Source: Eleusine coracana subsp. coracana
Taxonomy: Eukaryota; Streptophyta; Magnoliopsida; Poales; Poaceae
DNA: 64,000 bases
Assembly: GCA_032690845.1 (NCBI GenBank)
Contig: CM064426.1
Coordinates: 71,102,403-71,166,402, forward strand
Reading direction: 5' to 3'
The notes below the pieces were generated by a model. The model worked only from the letters and a program-made list of their open reading frames with translations. It was not told where the DNA came from and did no database searches. The position numbers and the translations under genes are program-made. Below, in pieces: positions 12,039 to 22,732 of the stretch. Each line of letters starts with the position of its first letter. Position 1 is the stretch's first letter.

Positions 12039-12899
12039 GAAAGTTCATCAGAACAACTTCAAACCAATAGACTTTCGTACCATGATGAAGAAATCTAAAA
12101 CACGGACATGGCAGCCAACTAGTGCAAGTTGTACTGTCACAGAGGTCTTGAGCTGTACAGTTCTTAAGAGGACTTGGTATCTGTCAGCCTGTGATGACGT
12201 GTAGGTCAGGAGGTGCAAAAACTTCATCAGAGCAGAGCAGAGTAGAACAACTTCAGACCAATAGACTTTTATAGTTGGTTTTTTGTTTTCAGTTGAGTGG
12301 TTTTGAAAGTTACGCCACTAAACTATTCAATAATTCAATATTTTTGTGGAAGCTACGGTGGGGGAGCAACCCACATGAATTTTCTCATTTCAGCAATCTA
12401 TCTACATCCACTGACCTGCTTTTGGCTTGGATCAAATAAGCTTTCCAACCAGTACTTACACTTCCAAAATGGACTCCATATGTGAGAGATATAGAAATTT
12501 TATTGTGGGCATTTTAGGCTCTCACGAAATCAATCCAAATTTGATTCAAACTTTCCTAACATTTGAACTCCATATTAGAAACGCCATGAATCCATGAAAA
12601 ACAAGAAAAGGAAGAGTCATGGTTGTTTGGAAACCCATATATGTGCTTCAACAATGCCATGTCAGTGGTGAACTTCTAATCTTTAGCAAACCTCGTGCAT
12701 CATGTTGATAGCCTATGCAACATGTATTGAAACTGTCATAGCTCCTTGTAGAAGTCTTCAATTTATACACCAATTGATTAATTCAAAAGAAGACTTGATA
12801 ACCATTCTGATTATGAACTTTCTAATCCTTCAATACCTCTATACTCATGCGCAAACCTTCATAGAAATGACTAACAAAACTGCAGACAATTAAACTCAA
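12039..12899. repeat. Duplicated RLK intergenic segment, copy A
   Basis: About 12020-12960 aligns by eye with about 24090-25120, including ACTTGGTATCTGTCAGCCTGTGATGA, CACTGACCTGCTTTTGGCTTGGATC and AAGAAAAGGAAGAGTCATGG. It separates a DUF26 receptor 5' end from the 3' end of the upstream second-kinase gene. No gene is seen inside. Confidence 0.75.
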
Positions 12900-13808
12900 A
12901 CTACTCCATATCCTCATCAACTTTAGCAAGCCTCTCTATCTGCAAAAGCAATGACACAAGTGGGTTGCATCTATTATTGACATATCGAGGGCAAATACAG
13001 GATTACAAGTTTCTTTAATAGCAAACAAAATATTATCCACGAATAGAATGTTGCTTCATCCTCCAAGGCAAAGGAAAAAGGAGGAACAAAATGTGTGTTA
13101 AATACCCATGATGATGAATACTAAGTCCATAATTGAAGCTTTGAACAAAGCAGTCCTCAATTACAGAGCTTTTAATTTTTTTTCCTTACAAATAAGGTGT
13201 AGAGAAACTTACTGCTGATATAATTATCAAGACTCCCTTGTGGCAGAAATTCAAAGTAGAGAAATCTTTGCCGTTCCTTTGCCATGACATTCCTCCCTTC
13301 TAACTTTCGGACTTTACCTTGTGTGTTAGAACGGTATCCTAGAAATCGTACTATATTTTTGTGCTTCATCCTCCGCAGACTATCAACCTCTTGGTTAAAT
13401 TTTGCCTTGTGCACGTCAAGCGTTTTGGTCAGCTTCTTTACAGCGACTGCACCATTTCGAAGTTGCCCCTATAGTGATAGAACTCATTGTTAGCATGTAC
13501 TTTTCAAATTAATTGTGGCAAATTTTTCATGGAATTTGAGAGTACAGGTACCTTGTAAACCACTGCATATCCACCAATGCCAATTTGTTGATCATAAGAG
13601 AAATTATTCGTGATGGATTTTAGCAATGATAATGGCATATCTGTTGGTCTATACTTGCATCATGTAGCATGCTCTCCAAGAGATCACGCGCATGTTCTTC
13701 GGAGTCCATTTGCAGTCCTCTAGCTATGGTGCGTATAGGTTTATGATTGTCAATAAACAGGATGCCCGTGCTGCTGCCACCGTCGCTGCTGCTGGCCCTG
13801 TGGCAGCT
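12900..13808 (-). pseudogene. RLK relic 2, second-kinase module with deleted exons
   Basis: Paralogue of the open kinase at 25094-27643. The 5' exon (13556-13808) holds GGSSTGILFIDNHKP and EEHARDLLESMLHD, then shifts frame by one base. Exon 2 (about 13200-13470) is readable, with AVAVKKLTKTLDVHKAKF, QEVDSLRRMKHKNIVRFLG and the hinge ending GSLDNYIS. After that, sequence equivalent to the next two exons and most of the last is missing. The intron joins directly to the final dozen codons (IERLAKVDED, stop near 12900). The catalytic loop, DFG and APE are all lost. Its upstream part lies beyond the LTR element ending at 22732. Confidence 0.85.
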
Positions 13809-14362
13809 TGTAAGGTTCATGACCGTTAAGGTCACCCCAAGGTATGATTGTTTTGATGATGAATGACAAACATGAAATGTGACTAATGTCTACATAAGTG
13901 TTGTGCGTGTAGGAAACCTTATCTATCTTATGATGATCATTGATGGTTGGCTTGGTGATTGATAACAATGACCGCAAGCATGAAGGCTTGTGAGCTTTAT
14001 GGAGTCCAAGGGTTGATGGAGAAGGAACAAAGCTGAGGACAAGCTATGGAGCAAGTGTTGGGAACACTTGTCTAGTTGTTAGGGCTTTGAGTCCATAGAA
14101 AAAACCAGACTATCAAGGGGGTGTTAGGTCATTTCTCTTAGGTCATGTCTAGTCGGTGATGTGCATGGATGCTCGGTGAAATCACAGGAGCTGTTGGAAG
14201 AAGCTGGGAAACAACGTCAAGAGGAGACGAGGAGTTTCAGCTTTTGCAGGTAAAGACCGGATAGAGAGGTCTTAGAGACAGGACGATCCGGTGATCAGAG
14301 GGAAATTATCTACAAAGAAGATGTTGAATGCGAGGAATTCTATTTGTGGAAGAACCATAGAG

Positions 14363-14697
14363 ACCGGACAGTCCGGTGTGCAGACCAGACGGTCCGGTCT
14401 GTATGGAGATGGTTTGGACAGAAGAGGAAGCATCGACAATGTCTCTGTTTGGAGAAAGAAGAGAAGAGACCGGGCAGTCCGGTGTGAGATCGAACTGTAC
14501 GGTCATCAAGGGAGGCGACAGAACACAGAGAAGAAGTTTCTGTTGGGACCAAGATTTATGAAGACAGGATGGTCCGGTCTGTATACCGGACTGTCCGATC
14601 AGTATGGAGGAAACAACGGACAGAGAGCAACGGCTCTGGAGGAGCCGTTTGGTGGAGACCGGACTGTCCGGTCTGGACAATGACCGGACTGTCCGGT
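14363..14697 (+). repeat. Cluster of CCGGAC-N-GTCCGG palindromes in the LTR
   Basis: Near-identical palindromes lie at 14363-14377, 14383-14400, 14469-14483, 14585-14599, 14658-14672 and 14683-14697. They recur, more decayed, at about 21164-21500 in the other LTR. They could pair as RNA or bind a dimeric protein. Confidence 0.85.
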
Positions 14698-15620
14698 CAG
14701 TACATCCAGAAGGCTATTTCGTGGAGCAACGGCTAGTTTGAGGTTGGAAGCCTATATAAACTCGTTGCTTGGGTCTTGGAGACTGCCTTTGGCCATTGGG
14801 ATTGATAGGAGCATCTATTGTGAGCCAAAGGGCCAAGAGAGGAGCACTAGGAGAGGATATTGGATATCTTGAGAGTGCTAGTGGGAGTAACATGAGCATT
14901 GATGCACATCTAAGGCTTGGGTGTCCTTGAGGGTGTGATCTAGGTTGTTACTCTTGGTCAATGGTGAGACCTAGACCGGTTAGGTGTCGGTGATCGATCC
15001 TATCATGATTGGTTGTGAAGGTCGTCGCAGGTTTGTACACGGTTTGAGCCCGCCGTTGAAAGGGGCATCGCTAGTGAGCGCCCGTGTCGGCTCAGGGAGT
15101 TCGGCAAGTTCTTGAGGGAGGCGAGCTTGTGCTTTGTGCAGTGGTGACGCACACTGTGTCTTCTCTCTAGGAGTGATTGCGGGCTCGTGAGCGAGAACTC
15201 CACTTGGTGGTGGGAGGGACCGAGACTTCGGCGGGAGTGGTCCAACGAGGAGTAGGGGAAGGCGTAATCCATCTGAGACCTTGGGAAAAAATCATGATCC
15301 ATCTCTTACTCTACTCCTTACTATGATGCTTTATTTTCCATATTTACATACCGTGCTATTCATGCTTATGTGCTTACCTTGGTCTAGTTGACTACCTTGT
15401 AGACTTGCATGAATAGGCTTCTTTACTTGCTAGTAGTGCTTAGCCTTCATACTTGATCACTAGCATGTATAGGAGTTGCTTTGGCTTGATTGATCACCCT
15501 AGTATGTATTGTGCTACTCATGCTTGTATGCTTTCTATATGCTTGTTGATCTAGTAGCTTTGCTTGAGTAGAACTTCTTGCTAGCTAGTTGTTTGCTTCC
15601 TCGTATCTTTGGTAACTAGC

Positions 15621-15840
15621 TTGCATAGGAGTTGTATTGCCTTTGTGTGATCTACTAGTATGCTTAGCTTGTTGTTTCTTCCATAGGACTATTATCTTGC
15701 TAGTGTGATCACCACTAGGATTGCATAGGAGTTGTATTGCCTTTGTCTGATCCACTAGTATGCTTAGCTTGTTGTTCCTTCCATAGGACTATTATCTTAC
15801 TAGTGTGATCACCACTAGGATTGTGTAGGAGTTGTTTTAA
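15621..15840 (+). repeat. 100-bp tandem repeat, 2.2 copies, in LTR
   Basis: Units start TTGCATAGGAGTTGTATTGC at 15621 and 15721, with a partial third (TTGTGTAGGAGTTG) at 15821. The same structure lies at 22423, 22523 and 22623 in the 3' LTR. Confidence 0.9.
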
Positions 15841-15925
15841 GTGGTCGGTTTTAGGAATTGGCGAATTTGGTACATAGTGCGAGTTCTCGATTCACCCCCC
15901 CTCTTGGTCACTCGGTCCTTTCAAG

Positions 15926-15938
15926 TGGTATTAGAGCC
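15926..15938 (+). other. Primer-binding site
   Basis: TGGTATTAGAGCC, one base different from the initiator-Met tRNA complement, lies two bases after the 5' LTR. Confidence 0.9.
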
Positions 15939-16057
15939 AAGTGCTCATTATAAGGCTTAACTGCCTTGAGTAGTGACCATATTGAGTTGGGATGTCATCC
16001 CATTCAGGGCCGGTTCATGGCTCATGAAAGGATCGCTTTAAAAGATACCTAAATGCC

Positions 16058-17347
16058 TTGATTCCGAATGAGTTGATGGATACTCTTGTGGACTTTGCCA
16101 ATACCTTTAACGATGATTATGTGTACGATGATTGTGATGATTGTGTGGATGTGCCTTATTCTAGTGAGTGCCTAGATTCTTCTAGCAATGACTTGATAGG
16201 TTGCTCTACTAGTGTGCCTAATATGATGATTGATAATGATGTGTATCTTGATCTTGCTTGCTCTACTAGTATGACTAGTATTGATGATGTTTGTGAACCT
16301 TCTATTGATCATGCTAGTAGTTCTCTTGTTGAGGTGTTTTTTACTTTTCATGCTAATGACAATGAGGACTTACTTGACTCTCTTATTCGCTTGCGGGGTA
16401 TTGTTGACAGGATTGGGATAACTTCTTTTGAGCTTTCCAAGATTGTGATAGTTGAGAAGATCCTCTCCTTGCTTCCGAGCAGCAAGCTCTTCTACGTCAC
16501 TCTTGACCTTCTCGTGGAGAAGAGTCTCTCCGTCGAGGATGTGATTGAGCTGCTCTTCAAGGATGAGGAGATCACCGCGAGCATGGCAGGAAAGAAGACG
16601 TTCAAGACAAACAATGAAGCATCTTCAAGCAAAGGGAAAGAAGTAGCTTTGAGATCAAACTTCTTTGATCCCTCCACAAGATTGTCTTGCAACAACTTCT
16701 ACAACCCCTTCGGATCAAGACCTACACCAAGCTCTTCATCAAGTGCATCATCAAGCTCTACCTCAAGTGTCATTCCAAGTTTTACTCGAAGCACTTTGGG
16801 TGGATCATGCATTGGTGTAGGGGGAGCGCCGACCACAATGTTCACACGATCATTTGAGATGATCGATCTCACCATTACGGCTCCGGCACCTCCACCTCCT
16901 CCACCACAAGATCGACATTGGCATCTTCGTCGAGCTCACCAACAGGATTACGTCTTTCAATTTGATGAATTTGTGAGAAATTCGAATGATGACCTTTGTG
17001 AGACTATCTTATGCATTTATGATCTTGTGTGTAGGATAAACTCTTTTAGGGGACTATGGAGGATTGCACCACATGAAGTGATTGATAATTGCCTCATGCA
17101 AATCACAACTCATGAGACGGGTTTCTTGGTTGAGGAGGTAATCAATAGAAGGCATGAGCTCCCAATTGAGAGAGCAACGGAGATGATACTTGTGCTCCAC
17201 TCACAAGTGGGACACGTGCTTGAGCATGTCACCAAGTTTTATGATCCTCCCCATTACTTCATCGACCTTGACAATGTGCACATGGGGGATGGTCATGGAC
17301 AATGGAGGTATCGTGCTCCCCACCATCCTGTAAGGAGAAGACTTTAG
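16058..17347 (+). CDS. Gag-like ORF of the non-autonomous element
   Basis: A 429-codon frame. Residues about 100-175 (DLLDSLIRLRGIVDRIG, EKILSLLPSSKLFYVT, LSVEDVIELLF) match the part of Copia gag where sub-units pack, commonly written as KILRSLPxxY...LTVEEVIGRL. Before this is an Asp/Ser-rich region. After it come a basic patch, a long Ser run, a Pro run, and a His/Arg-rich end without a recognised domain. The CCHC knuckle normally found downstream in gag is not in this frame. The 5' end does not look like a normal gag start, so it may be a fusion of rearranged pieces. It is the first frame after the primer-binding site. Confidence 0.55.
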   Translation: MIPNELMDTLVDFANTFNDDYVYDDCDDCVDVPYSSECLDSSSNDLIGCSTSVPNMMIDNDVYLDLACSTSMTSIDDVCEPSIDHASSSLVEVFFTFHANDNEDLLDSLIRLRGIVDRIGITSFELSKIVIVEKILSLLPSSKLFYVTLDLLVEKSLSVEDVIELLFKDEEITASMAGKKTFKTNNEASSSKGKEVALRSNFFDPSTRLSCNNFYNPFGSRPTPSSSSSASSSSTSSVIPSFTRSTLGGSCIGVGGAPTTMFTRSFEMIDLTITAPAPPPPPPQDRHWHLRRAHQQDYVFQFDEFVRNSNDDLCETILCIYDLVCRINSFRGLWRIAPHEVIDNCLMQITTHETGFLVEEVINRRHELPIERATEMILVLHSQVGHVLEHVTKFYDPPHYFIDLDNVHMGDGHGQWRYRAPHHPVRRRL

Positions 17348-17386
17348 GAAGGGATTGCAAAGATCCCTAATTACGAGGATGGTTTC

Positions 17387-18727
17387 ATGGTTCGTCATGA
17401 TGAGGTTAGTGCAAGTCAATTGAGAAATGCTTTGGATACTAACCCTTCTTCCTTTAGTGCTTGTCTTATGGCTACCACCAGGGTCAACTACAAGAATGGA
17501 GGTACTCATTGGACTCTTGACAGTGGGTGCACCCAACATATGACTGGGAAGCCAACCATATTCACCAATGGTCAACTTTGTAACATGGGACTCAAGTACA
17601 CATTTGATGAGGATGGTGCAATGTTTGAGAATGTGAAGAAAGGGCTAGTATTTCATGAAGTGAACATTAGAGATGAACCAACGAGCAAACCTTTGAGGAA
17701 CATGCCCGTGGGAGAGGTGTTACTCCATGATGGTGATATTGATGAGACCTCTACTCCACTACCTCAACCAACCCCATCCATCAAGGTACAAGAACCAACC
17801 CAAGATGCTAATGATACACCTTCCACATCCTTCCAAGATACTATGAGAGTGCATCCACCTAGCCATGAGGAAAATGAAGAGAGAAGTGAGCCACAACCCT
17901 CTCCACATACTTCACCTCAAGCTACTTCTCAAAGATTTTCACATAACACCCCCACATCCACTCCAAGATCTAGCTCCAAGACAAGAAACCATATGAGTGA
18001 TTCCCCCACCTCATTGCAAATTCAAGACACTCACATCTCAAGAGAGCGAGCAATCCATGATGGACAAGATACTTCACCTAAAACTACTCCTGCTCAAGAA
18101 GAATATCATCCTAGACCCAAAGCCAAGTACAAGAAAAGGAGGTACTTCAATAAAGAAAAGGGCAAAGGAAAGAAGCTCAAGAAGAAGTTCTCACACAAGG
18201 CTCTTGTTGGGGAGTGGACAAGCGATAACTCAAGTGAAGAATCCTCCTCTTCAAGTGATGATGGTGAAGTGGCCGGCCTAGCCATGATCAAGAGCACACT
18301 TCCAAGAGCTCTTCCTCCACCTCTCATGTGCCTCATGGCCACGAGCCAACTTGGGGAGAGTGAGGATAAGAGCAGCTACGATAGCGATGATGAGGAGCTC
18401 GCCTACGCCGAGCTTTGGAGTATGCTTGAGCAAGCTCGTGACATCGCCATCAAGAAATCCAAAATATTAGAAGTGGTAAGAAAAGAATATAAGTTGGCTA
18501 TGGACCGGGTTGGTGATCTTGAGAGTGAGCTCAAGGACCTTGTCACATCTCATCAAGCCCTAAACAAGAGTTATGACAAACTCAATGGTGATCATGTAGA
18601 GCTTCATGAGAAGTACAAGACCCTTGAGATTACTTACGAGGCCATCAATATTGAGAACCTTGCCTCTCCCTCCTCTAGTTCATCTAAGAGTGATGCTTCT
18701 ACTATGTGTGATGAACTAACCACCTAG
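17387..18727 (+). CDS. Rearranged ORF: protease-like piece joined to gag C-terminal region
   Basis: A 446-codon frame. Residues about 35-60 read THWTLDSGCTQHMTGKPTIF, the Copia protease active-site region (DSG). Around residues 85-115 comes FHEVNIRDEPTSKPLRNMPVGEV, resembling linker sequence normally found beyond integrase. So most of the integrase seems deleted. Residues about 220-445 then return to gag-like sequence: a Lys-rich stretch, KALVGEWTSDNSSEESSSSSDD, and a long coiled coil (ILEVVRKEYKLAMDRVGDLESELKDL is part of it). Gag, protease and gag again is not a working order. The frame ends at a stop just before the knuckle ORF at 18758. Confidence 0.55.
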   Translation: MVRHDEVSASQLRNALDTNPSSFSACLMATTRVNYKNGGTHWTLDSGCTQHMTGKPTIFTNGQLCNMGLKYTFDEDGAMFENVKKGLVFHEVNIRDEPTSKPLRNMPVGEVLLHDGDIDETSTPLPQPTPSIKVQEPTQDANDTPSTSFQDTMRVHPPSHEENEERSEPQPSPHTSPQATSQRFSHNTPTSTPRSSSKTRNHMSDSPTSLQIQDTHISRERAIHDGQDTSPKTTPAQEEYHPRPKAKYKKRRYFNKEKGKGKKLKKKFSHKALVGEWTSDNSSEESSSSSDDGEVAGLAMIKSTLPRALPPPLMCLMATSQLGESEDKSSYDSDDEELAYAELWSMLEQARDIAIKKSKILEVVRKEYKLAMDRVGDLESELKDLVTSHQALNKSYDKLNGDHVELHEKYKTLEITYEAINIENLASPSSSSSKSDASTMCDELTT

Positions 18728-18757
18728 GTCGAGGTTTCTTCCTTTGAGTCATTTGTT

Positions 18758-19237
18758 TTGAAGGAATATCATAAGCTCAAGGAAGAGAGGAAGATGGTGA
18801 TGGATGGCTTTGAGAGGCTCACACGTGGTAGAGCCATCCACAAGGAGACTCTTGGGAGAAACCTTGTGAACAATGTCTCCCACCGGAAACTTGGCTCATA
18901 TCCCGCTGCCATCGATATCATCGGGAAGAGTGATTCCATCCACGAATGGATCAAACCCCTACTCACCGATGACTACTATTGCGAGAGGTGTTGCAAGGAT
19001 GGCCACACCATCAAGGATTGCCCTATGATGAAAAGTTCTATTATTTTAACTAATGCTAACTTGTCCCATAAGAACACCCATTTCAAGATTTATAGGGACA
19101 AGGATGGCAAGATGAAAGCAAAGTCTTTGGGACCACCAAACAAGAAGAGAAAGGTCAAGAGCATATGGGTGCCTAAGTGCATTGTTGATCTTGAGAGGTC
19201 AACGAAGTACGAGTGGGTGCCCAAGAACAAGACCTAG
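18758..19237 (+). CDS. Gag zinc-knuckle ORF
   Basis: A 159-codon frame continues the gag C-terminus after a stop at 18725-18727. A helical start (YHKLKEERKMVMDGFERL) leads to the knuckle CERCCKDGHTIKDC (C-X2-C-X4-H-X4-C, near residues 75-90), which would bind element RNA. A very basic tail has NKKRKVKSIWVPKCIVDL and YEWVPKNKT. In autonomous relatives this tail is followed by protease and polymerase; here non-coding sequence follows. Confidence 0.65.
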   Translation: MKEYHKLKEERKMVMDGFERLTRGRAIHKETLGRNLVNNVSHRKLGSYPAAIDIIGKSDSIHEWIKPLLTDDYYCERCCKDGHTIKDCPMMKSSIILTNANLSHKNTHFKIYRDKDGKMKAKSLGPPNKKRKVKSIWVPKCIVDLERSTKYEWVPKNKT

Positions 19238-20570
19238 ATGATGGTGGTGGTGGTGGACTGGGAGTTTACTTGAAGATCAAGTGAAGTCCACCACAAGTGA
19301 CATGGACCTCAATGACATATCTACTCATGAGGGAGGTATTCGTGTTTGGTAGTTGTAGTGTGTTCTTTCTTTTCTTGAATTGCATGGTAATTAAGACTTC
19401 TTTGTGACTAGAATGTTTTGCATCCTTGCATGTGTAAAAAAATACATAAAAAAATTAGTCAATGTCTAACCCATCCAAGATAGCTATAAGCAAGGGGGAG
19501 TGCTTGAGATGGTGGTTTGACTTCTCTCAAGGCAAGGGTATGGCTTATAGTGAGTAAGCTTGGGAGGGGTTCAAACTTGACATTATTAGGTTTCCTTTGT
19601 GTCTTGTTTAATATTGCTTGCGTCCACATGGCATGTTTACTTTTGTTGCATATGCAAAATGCTTGTTGCATACATCATATAGGAAACACAAAGGAGGCTT
19701 GTCACATTCAGAGATATTTGTGCCTCATGCTTTATATGAGATTACATCTCTATAAGTGTGACCAAAGGAAAGGATTGTGCTTCATGCCCATTGAGTCATG
19801 TTCAAACGAGCTCCAAGGTTAAATCTACTTGTGTGGCTCAAAGACAAGTGACTCATACATTCCCATCACACTAATGACTAACCATTGCTTCTTGAAGAAA
19901 TATTTTGTTGAGACATGTGTGTAGAGGGAGCTATGGTGAAACACCATCGTGACCAAGGAGGAGCACCATGAAAGGGGGAGTTTCCTAACTCTTGCCATTT
20001 ATTATTTGCTCCTTGGTTCTCTTGTGTTTTGTCTTTGGCTTGTGGTTTTTGGTGATAGGTGACAAAGGGGGAGAAGGAACATGAAGATCCAAAAACCAAG
20101 TCTAGATTGATAACACAAAGGGTGAGAAGAACATGAAGATCCAAAAGCCAAGTCGAGAAGAACATGAAGATCAAAAGAAGATGAACAAAAGAAGATGAAT
20201 ATAGAGAACATGAAGGAAGAACAACAATGGTGCATGTCTACAACAACAATGAACATCTATACCGACATGAACATCTATGTCCATGGTGCGTGTCTACATC
20301 AACAAGATCGACTTCCACGACACCATGACGGGCACAAAATTCAACTCAAGCTCAATATCTAGTGCGCTACATATTTGGGTAGTTCTCCCTCCACACCAAG
20401 CACATTCCAAGGGGGAGACTACTTCTAAGGTAAGGATCAAGGTAATCCATTCAAACCTATCTTATTCTCTTGGTTCCTTGTTTTCGTACGAGTCTTTTGT
20501 CCCTTCCTTCTTATTCTTTCGAGACTCATTCGTTTTGGATCATCATAAGTAGTGGTTGTCATCCATCACC
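19238..20570 (+). other. Non-coding 3' internal region
   Basis: No domain is recognised. AAGGGGGAG boxes occur near 19494, 19974, 20067 and 20410, a feature seen downstream of gag-pol in long-LTR Copia elements. Short repeats of GAACATGAAGATCCAAAA lie around 20080-20170. Confidence 0.6.
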
Positions 20571-20583
20571 AAAAAGGGAGAGA
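20571..20583 (+). other. Polypurine tract
   Basis: AAAAAGGGAGAGA lies directly before the 3' LTR at 20585. Confidence 0.85.
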
Positions 20584-20584
20584 T

Positions 20585-22732
20585 TGTAAGGTTCATGACC
20601 ATTGAGGTCACCCCAAGGTATGATTATTTTGGTGATGAATGACAAACATGAAATATGACTAATGTCTACACGAGTATTGTGCGTGTAGGAAACCTTATCT
20701 ATCTTATGATGATCATTGATGGTTGCCTTGGTGATTGATGACAATGAGCGTAAGCATGGAGGCTTGTGAGATTTATGGAGTCCAAGGGTTAATGGAGATG
20801 GATCAAAGCTGAGGACAAGCTATGGAGCAAGTGCTGGGAACACTTGTCTAGTTGTTAGGGCTTTGAGTCCATAGGAAAAACCGAACTATCAAGGGGGTCT
20901 AGGTCATTTCTCTTAGGTCATGTCTAGTCAGTGATGTGCATGGATACTCGGTGAAATCACAAGCACTAGGTGACAGGGGAGAAGCCAAAGAGCTGTTAGA
21001 AGAAGCCTGGAAATGACGTCAAGAGGAGACGAGGAGTTTTGGCTTTTGCAGATAAATACCGAATAGAGAGGTCTTGGAGACCGGACGGTCTGGTGATCAG
21101 AGGGAAATTCTCTACAGAGAAGATGTTGAACATGAGGAATTCTATTGGTGGAAGAACCATAGAGACCGGATAGTCCGGTGTGCAAACCGGACGGTCCGGT
21201 CTGTATGGAGATGGTTTGGATAGAAGAGGAAGCATCAACAACGTCTTTGTTTGGAGAAAGAAGAGAAGAGACCACACAGTCCGATGTGAGACCGGACTAT
21301 ACGGTCATTAGGGGAGGCAACAGAACACATAGAAGAAGTTTCTGTTGGGTCCAAGATTTATGAAGACAGGATGGTCCGGTCTATAGACCGGGCTGTCCAG
21401 TCAGTATGGAGAAAACAACGGACAGAGAGCAGCGGCTCTGGAGGAGCCATCCGGTGGAGACCGGACTGCCCGGTCTGGACAATGACCGGACTGTCTGGTC
21501 AGTACATCTAGAAGGCTGATTCGTGGAGCAACGACTAGTTTGAGGTTGGAAGCCTATATAAACTTGTTGCTGGGGTCTTGGAGACTGTCTTTGGCCATTG
21601 GAATTACTGGGAGCATCTATTGGGAGCCAAAGGGCCAAGAGAGGAGGACTAGGCGAGGATATTGGATATCTTGAGATTGCTAGTGAGAGTAACATGAGCA
21701 TTAATGCATATCTAAGGCTAGGGTGTCCTTGAGGGTGTGATCTAGGTTGTTACTCTTGGTCTATGGTGACACCTAGACTGGTCAGGTGTCGGTGATTGAG
21801 CCTATCGTGATTGGTTCTGAAGGCCGTCGCACGTTTGTACACGGTTTGAGCCCGCCGGTGAAAGGGGCATCGCTAGTGAGCGCCTGTGTCGGCTCGGGGA
21901 GTCCGGTAAGTTCTCGGGGGAGGCGAGCTTGTGTTTTGTGCAGCGGTGACGCATACCGTGTCTTCACTCTAGGAGTGATTACGGGCTCGTGGGCGAGAAC
22001 TCCACTTGGTGACGGGAGGGACTGGGACTCCGGCGGGAGTGGTCCAACGAGGAGTAGGGGAAGGCGCCATCCTTCCGAGACCTTAGGAAAAAATCATGAG
22101 CCATCTCTTACTCTACTCCTTATTATGATGCTTTACTTTCCACATTTACATACCGTGCTATTCATGCTTGTGTGCTTACCTTGCTCTAGTTGACTACCTT
22201 GTAGACTTGCATGAATAGGCTTCTTTACGTGCTAGTAGTGCTTAGCCTTCATACTTGAACACTAACATGTATAGGAGTTGCTTTGGCTTGATTGAACACC
22301 CTAGTATGTATCGTGCAACTCATGCTTGTATGCTTTCTATATGCTTGTTGATCTAGTAGCTTTGCTTGAGTAGGACTCCTTGCTAGCTAGTTGTTTGCTT
22401 CCGCGTATCTTTGGTAACTAGCTTGCATAGGAGTTGTATTGCCTTTGTGTGATCCACTAGTATGCTTAGCTTTTTGTTCCTTCCATAGGACTATTATCTT
22501 GCTAGTGTGATCACCACTAGAATTGCATAGGAGTTGTATTACCTTTGTGTGATCCACTAGTATGCTTAACTTGTTGTTCCTTTCATAGGACTATTATCTT
22601 GCTAGTGTGATCACCACTAGGATTGTGTAAGAGTTGTTTTGAGTGATCGGTTTTAGGAATTGGCGAATTTGGTACATAGTGCGAGTTCTCGATTCAACCC
22701 CCCCCCCCCCTCTCGGTCACTCGGTCCTTTCA
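20585..22732 (+). repeat. 3' LTR of the non-autonomous element
   Basis: About 2,148 bp, matching 13809-15923. It differs by many substitutions and indels, including a C run of 13 at 22698-22710 where the 5' copy has 7. It is followed by target-site copy CAGCT. Confidence 0.93.

Larger units (their letters stand above)
13809..15923 (+). repeat. 5' LTR of the non-autonomous element
   Basis: 2,115 bp beginning TGTAAGGTTCATGACC and ending CGGTCCTTTCA. It contains a cluster of CCGGAC-N-GTCCGG palindromes and a 100-bp tandem repeat. A TATATAAAC box near 14752 is a plausible promoter. Confidence 0.93.
13809..22732 (+). mobile_element. Long-LTR retrotransposon lacking polymerase (Copia, SIRE-like)
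   Basis: The 8.92-kb element has direct LTRs of about 2.1 kb (TGTAAGG...TTTCA) and target duplication CAGCT at 13804-13808 and 22733-22737. A primer-binding site and polypurine tract agree on plus orientation. The internal 4.66 kb encodes gag-like and protease-like pieces but no recognisable reverse transcriptase, RNase H or integrase core, so it would depend on enzymes from a relative. Long LTRs, a gag with Ser/Asp-rich and coiled-coil segments, and GGGGGAG boxes downstream suggest the SIRE/Maximus Copia group; that assignment is inference. It splits RLK relic 2. Confidence 0.93.

Noticed and set aside
14291..14683. ORFs on both strands across the LTR palindromes
   Set aside because: Open only because the CCGGAC-N-GTCCGG repeats lack stops; they lie in an LTR and differ between the two copies.
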